Positions 57,736-61,611 of a DNA stretch of 61,611 nucleotides are shown here, piece after piece (within the stretch, counting starts at the first letter, position 1; each line of letters opens with the position of its first letter). The notes beneath the pieces are model-generated. The model was not told the origin of the DNA. It searched no databases and was given only the letters and a program-made list of their open reading frames with translations. Source of the DNA: Bacteroidales bacterium (GTDB lineage: Bacteria; Bacteroidota; Bacteroidia; Bacteroidales; F082). The stretch covers positions 1-61,611 of the forward strand of contig JAFYNK010000093.1 in assembly GCA_017548125.1 (NCBI GenBank), read 5' to 3'. A program made the position numbers and the translations under genes.

Positions 57736-58878
57736 ATGGAGAAAAGAGATTATTACGAAGTGCTTGAAGTATCTAAAAATGCTACAAGCGATGAGATAAA
57801 AAAAGCCTATCGCAAGATGGCGATCAAATACCACCCAGACAAAAACCCTGACAACAAGGAAGCCGAGGAAAAATTCAAGGAAGCAGCTGAAGCGTATGAA
57901 GTCTTGAGCAATCCCGACAAACGTTCTCGTTACGATCAATTCGGCCATGCTGGATTACACGGACAACAAGGATTCAGCGGAATGGACGATATATTCAGTC
58001 ATTTCGGCGATATTTTCGGCGACCTATTCGGCGGTAGCGGATTTGGATTCGGAGGATTTGGCGGCGGCGGAAGACAAGCCCAAAGGCACGTCAACAGAGG
58101 CAGCAATATTCGCATTAGAGTAAAACTCAATCTCAGCGAGATAAACGAAGGCGTCAGAAAAAAAGTAAAAGTCAACAAATACGTCCCATGTCAGCATTGC
58201 GGCGGAAGCGGCGCAAAGGACAACAGTTACGAGACATGTCCAAGCTGTAACGGCAGAGGTCAAACCGTAAAGATTCAAAACTCCATTTTCGGCCAAATGC
58301 AGACTGTGTCAACATGTCCTAACTGCGGCGGTGAAGGAAAAATCATCAAGAACAAATGTCCTGAATGCCAAGGAAATGGCATTGTAAAGAGTGAAGAAAT
58401 CATTGAACTCAACATTCCTGCAGGTGTTTCAGAAGGCTTAGAATTATCAGTAAGAGGCAAAGGTAACGCTGGTGCAAGAAACGGCATTGCTGGCGACCTC
58501 AGGATTCTCATTGAAGAAGAAAAAGACAAAGATCTTGAACGCGACGGAGATAACCTCATATACAACTTATTCATCAGCTTCCCACAAGCAGCTCTTGGAA
58601 CTACGGTAGAAATCCCACTCATAAACGGCAAGACAGAAGTCAAAATCCCAGCAGGAACACAGAGTGGCGAAGTCATAAAATTAAAAGGCAAAGGCCTTCC
58701 TGATTTTAACGGATACGGAAAAGGAGATTTACTCGTCAACGTAAGTGTATGGACACCGAAAAATCTAAATAAAGAAGAAGAGAAAATCATGAAATCGCTT
58801 TTAGAAAGCGAAAATATGGACCCTGCGTCAGACAAAGACAAAAGTCCATTTAAGAAATTCAAGAAATTCTTTAGCTAA
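57736..58878 (+). CDS. dnaJ: Chaperone DnaJ
   Basis: The 380-residue product has the J domain with HPDKN (residues 33-37) and a Gly/Phe-rich linker ([14 protein letters not shown]). Four zinc-binding repeats follow ([32 protein letters not shown]), then the substrate domains. It delivers unfolded proteins to DnaK and stimulates its ATPase. Co-transcribed with grpE. All zinc cysteines are present. Confidence 0.98.
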   Translation: MEKRDYYEVLEVSKNATSDEIKKAYRKMAIKYHPDKNPDNKEAEEKFKEAAEAYEVLSNPDKRSRYDQFGHAGLHGQQGFSGMDDIFSHFGDIFGDLFGGSGFGFGGFGGGGRQAQRHVNRGSNIRIRVKLNLSEINEGVRKKVKVNKYVPCQHCGGSGAKDNSYETCPSCNGRGQTVKIQNSIFGQMQTVSTCPNCGGEGKIIKNKCPECQGNGIVKSEEIIELNIPAGVSEGLELSVRGKGNAGARNGIAGDLRILIEEEKDKDLERDGDNLIYNLFISFPQAALGTTVEIPLINGKTEVKIPAGTQSGEVIKLKGKGLPDFNGYGKGDLLVNVSVWTPKNLNKEEEKIMKSLLESENMDPASDKDKSPFKKFKKFFS

Positions 58879-58887
58879 TAAACAAGT

Positions 58888-58949
58888 ATAAGGTTTAAGG
58901 CATAAAGTTTAAAGTAATTCACAATTACAAAAAAAGCCTTAAACCTTAT
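58888..58949. repeat. Heptad tract with perfect 14-bp inverted repeat
   Basis: ATAAGGTTTAAGGC (58888-58901) and GCCTTAAACCTTAT (58936-58949) are exact inverse complements, with a smaller GTAAT/ATTAC pair between them. The interval also divides into 7-nt words such as AGGTTTA, AGGCATA and AAGTTTA. It may end the dnaJ transcript. Confidence 0.8.
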
Positions 58950-58977
58950 GTTTTCTAATCATAAACTAAAACCAACT

Positions 58978-59916
58978 ATGAACAATTTTATAGAGATAAA
59001 AAACGTCAGCAAGACGTATGGAAATTATAAAGCATTAGACAATATAAGCATTTCTATTCCAAGACAAAGCATCTACGGACTTCTCGGTCCAAACGGTGCA
59101 GGCAAAACAACGCTCATAAGAATGCTTAACCAGATAACAGCTCCTGACGAAGGTTCCATCATATTCAACGGAGCAACATTAAATAGAAACCACATATCCC
59201 AAATCGGATATTTACCTGAAGAAAGAGGACTTTACAAGAGCATGAAAGTTGGCGAGCAGGCAATATATCTCGCACAGCTTAAAGGCGTCAGCCAAAAAGA
59301 CGCTGAAAAAAGACTTAAATCATGGTTCAACAAATTCGGAATCTTGAATTGGTGGGACAGAAAAGTAGAAGAACTAAGCAAGGGAATGCAACAAAAGATA
59401 CAGTTTATAGTAACTGTAATACATAATCCTCAACTACTTATATTCGACGAGCCTTTTTCAGGATTTGACCCTATCAACGTAAATATACTCAAAAACGAAA
59501 TACTTGAGCTTCGCGACAAAGGAGCAACGATAATTTTCTCTACTCACAACATGGCATCAGTAGAAGAATTGTGTGACAACATCATGCTTATTAATAAAGG
59601 CAAGAAAATACTCGAAGGCAGCGTTTATCAGATAAAACAAGATAATAAAGACAATAAGTTTGAAGTCAAACTCAGGAATTCTGGAATTCAGGAATTCAGG
59701 GATTCTGGTCACTGGGTATTACCAGATGGTTTTTCTATTATTTCTGCTGATGATAAAGACGTAAATTCTGAAACAACATTAGTCATTAGCGCGGAGAAAG
59801 AAATAAATCCTAATATTTTGATTAATCACTTATCAGAAAAAGGAACCATTGTTTCATATAGAGAACTTTTACCTTCAATGAATGACATTTTCATCAATAA
59901 AGTCAATAGTTTATAG
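58978..59916 (+). CDS. ABC exporter ATP-binding protein (NatA-like)
   Basis: The product has 312 residues from ATG 58978; an upstream ATG at 58948 lies in the repeat. It has Walker A GLLGPNGAGKTTLI, signature EELSKGMQQKIQF and Walker B LLIFDEPFSGFDP with the H-loop STHNMASVEEL. It should power the ABC-2 permease coded next, as in NatAB-type exporters. Substrate unknown. Residues about 233-243 (NSGIQEFRDSG) are coded by octamers and fall after the core domain, where tolerance is likely. Confidence 0.92.
   Translation: MNNFIEIKNVSKTYGNYKALDNISISIPRQSIYGLLGPNGAGKTTLIRMLNQITAPDEGSIIFNGATLNRNHISQIGYLPEERGLYKSMKVGEQAIYLAQLKGVSQKDAEKRLKSWFNKFGILNWWDRKVEELSKGMQQKIQFIVTVIHNPQLLIFDEPFSGFDPINVNILKNEILELRDKGATIIFSTHNMASVEELCDNIMLINKGKKILEGSVYQIKQDNKDNKFEVKLRNSGIQEFRDSGHWVLPDGFSIISADDKDVNSETTLVISAEKEINPNILINHLSEKGTIVSYRELLPSMNDIFINKVNSL
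59675..59706. repeat. Four octamers inside ABC ATPase gene
   Basis: GGAATTCT, GGAATTCA, GGAATTCA and GGGATTCT run with an exact 8-nt period and are translated in frame. Confidence 0.95.
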
Positions 59917-59969
59917 AAGGTTTAAGGTTTCATGGACAATGTTTGTTGACAAATTAAAAAAATAGAACA

Positions 59970-61292
59970 ATGAATAATTTAAGCATCATATTAAAGAGAG
60001 AATATCTCACTCGCGTAAAGAAACGCAGTTTCATCATAGCAACGTTATTAGGACCGATAATATTTGCAGCATTGATGATTGCCCCTTCCCTACTCATGAT
60101 TAATTCTGATAAGATGGAAAGCAAGAAAGCCATTGCTGTTTTAGATGAAACCTCTTGGTTTTATGGAAAATTTGAAAACACTGATGTAAATACCTTTGTA
60201 TATTATGATGAAAGCGAACATATCGACAGTTTAAAAAAGCTTGTATTTGATGGTGTTTACGACGCTGTTTTATACATTCCAATGACATCGCTTAATATCC
60301 CAGTAAATGCCAAGTTGTACAGCAACAAGCAGGTACCCATGACATTAAGCAGTCATATCAGGAATACAATGAAGCAGGAAATAGAACATAAAAAGCTCCT
60401 TGCTTCAGGCATCGACCCTAGCATAGTCAAATCTGTGCAGACAAACATCAACGTTTCTACCATAAGGATGGATTCTGAGACAGAAGAAAAGACAAGTTAC
60501 GCCGAGTTGGAATACATCATTGGATTATTGCTTGCTGGAGTGATTTATATTGTGATATTCATCTTCAGCAATCAGGTAATGCGCGGCGTTATAGAAGAAA
60601 AGACCAACAGAATCATAGAAGTCATAATCAGTTCAGTCAAGCCATTCGAATTGATGATGGGCAAAATATTAGGCATAGCGTTAGTTGTACTAACTCAAAT
60701 TTCAATATGGCTCATTTTGTCATCCGCGATATATTTTGTAGCAAGCGGCATCATATTAGGACCAGAGATATTATCACCATCAGGTACTGTAATGACAGAA
60801 CAGATAAGCCAGATAACAGAAATGAGTAAAAGCCAAGACATTATGCTTGAAGCGGTTAACATGATACAGTCCATCAACTTTTCAGCTATAATATTAGGAT
60901 TTTTATTCTATTTCATCTTTGGATATCTATTATATGCAGCTATCTTTGCAGCCATTGGTTCAATGGTTGACAACGAAACCGACAGTCAGCAATTCATCAG
61001 CATTATTTCATTGCCACTGATGTTGTCGCTTATATGTGCTTCAACAACAATCAACAATCCAGACAGCAGTCTAGTATTATGGTTATCGATGATACCATTC
61101 ACATCACCAGTTACAATGATGCTAAGAATTCCATTCGGCGTTCCTTATTGGCAAGTTGGACTATCGTTAATTATACTGATAAGCAGTTTCGTAGCAGTGA
61201 CATGGCTTGCTGCAAAGATATACAGAACAGGCATTTTGATGTACGGCAAGAAGCCTAGCTGGAAAGAAATCTGGAAGTGGCTGAGGTATTGA
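59970..61292 (+). CDS. ABC-2 type permease (NatB-like)
   Basis: The 440-residue product has one helix near the N-terminus (about 22-44) and a large extracytoplasmic domain (45-175). Five or six further helices include VIYIVIFIFSNQVMRGVIEEKTNRIIEVIISSVKPFELMMG, the ABC-2 permease signature spanning residues about 188-228. It should form an exporter with the ATPase 53 nt upstream; two heptads (AAGGTTT) lie in that gap. The exported compound is unknown. Confidence 0.92.
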   Translation: MNNLSIILKREYLTRVKKRSFIIATLLGPIIFAALMIAPSLLMINSDKMESKKAIAVLDETSWFYGKFENTDVNTFVYYDESEHIDSLKKLVFDGVYDAVLYIPMTSLNIPVNAKLYSNKQVPMTLSSHIRNTMKQEIEHKKLLASGIDPSIVKSVQTNINVSTIRMDSETEEKTSYAELEYIIGLLLAGVIYIVIFIFSNQVMRGVIEEKTNRIIEVIISSVKPFELMMGKILGIALVVLTQISIWLILSSAIYFVASGIILGPEILSPSGTVMTEQISQITEMSKSQDIMLEAVNMIQSINFSAIILGFLFYFIFGYLLYAAIFAAIGSMVDNETDSQQFISIISLPLMLSLICASTTINNPDSSLVLWLSMIPFTSPVTMMLRIPFGVPYWQVGLSLIILISSFVAVTWLAAKIYRTGILMYGKKPSWKEIWKWLRY

Positions 61293-61348
61293 CAATAAAT
61301 TAGCTTACAGATTTTAAAAAAACACTTGTATCTGAAATAAAAAAATCG

Positions 61349-61356
61349 TATTTTTG
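61349..61356 (+). promoter_or_regulatory. -7 box for secDF
   Basis: TATTTTTG followed by CA matches TAnnTTTG. It lies 54 nt before the ATG at 61411. Confidence 0.6.
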
Positions 61357-61410
61357 CACCCCAAAAATTGGATTTTAACGAAATTAATAATTATAAAAAA
61401 TAGATTTACA

Positions 61411-61611
61411 ATGCAAAACAAAGGAGTTATCAAACTTTTAGCTATTGTTTTAGCTGTATTTTCTTTGTATCAATTGTCTTTTTCATTCGTAACAAGACGC
61501 GTTGAAAAGAAAGCAGCTGAATATGCTACAAGTGCAGAGGCAGTAAAAATGGCAGAAGTCCTTGCCCAAGGTAATCAAAATGCTTACGATTACTATTTAG
61601 ATTCAATTCAA
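61411..61611 (+). CDS. secDF: Protein translocase SecDF, N-terminal part
   Basis: The first 67 residues are present and the gene runs off the window. MQNKGVIKLLAIVLAVFSLY is the first membrane helix of the fused SecDF of Bacteroidota, and QLSFSFVTRRVEKKAAEYA continues as in that family. SecDF uses the proton gradient to help pull proteins through SecYEG. Identity rests on this short start only. Confidence 0.8.
   Translation, partial: MQNKGVIKLLAIVLAVFSLYQLSFSFVTRRVEKKAAEYATSAEAVKMAEVLAQGNQNAYDYYLDSIQ

Overview
The window looks like a chromosomal segment from a low-GC member of the Bacteroidota, most likely an anaerobic Bacteroidales. The evidence is the type IX secretion genes porU, porV and gldJ, cargo-type C-terminal sorting domains, a FISUMP-type lipoprotein, an RseC-linked Rnf complex, a DUF4290 gene beside murA, a SecDF-type fused gene, and many promoter boxes of the Bacteroidota form TAnnTTTG. 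I see no rRNA, tRNA, CRISPR array, phage or transposase.

Layout. 1-150: a broken rnfD-like fragment running into a GTAGAGACG palindrome. 338-3360: rpmH, a small lipoprotein gene, and two minus-strand membrane-protein genes (YihY/BrkB and DUF819). 3533-9050: rseC followed by a complete rnfBCDGEA operon. 9.1-19.8 kb: a type IX secretion neighbourhood with two secreted cargo proteins (a propeller-like protein and a short C25 peptidase), porV and porU on the minus strand, and gldJ divergent on the plus strand. 19.8-29.4 kb: a plus-strand chain murF-anmK-exbB-exbD-tonB-folC-tamL-RecD-like helicase. 29.4-32.8 kb: an accessory patch with a GIY-YIG protein, a FISUMP lipoprotein, a small secreted protein and many repeats. 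32.8-52.4 kb: eno and the contiguous str-S10-spc-alpha ribosomal block, all on the minus strand. 52.6-61.6 kb: uvrD/pcrA, DUF4290, murA, grpE-dnaJ, an ABC-2 type exporter pair and the start of secDF.

How the genes fit together. The Rnf complex would couple ferredoxin oxidation to NAD reduction and ion pumping. PorU, PorV and GldJ belong to the machine that exports and anchors sorting-domain proteins, and two candidate substrates lie beside them. ExbB-ExbD-TonB energise outer-membrane transport, and TamL acts in outer-membrane assembly. MurF, AnmK and MurA serve peptidoglycan synthesis and recycling.

The strongest unexplained signal is a set of short tandem repeats with strict 7-, 8- or 9-nt periods and a recurring vocabulary. 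They occur between genes and also read through in frame inside at least five protein genes. Because 7 and 8 are not multiples of three, gain or loss of one unit would shift the frame, so these genes could be hypermutable or phase variable. I found no convincing new multigene system beyond this repeat family.
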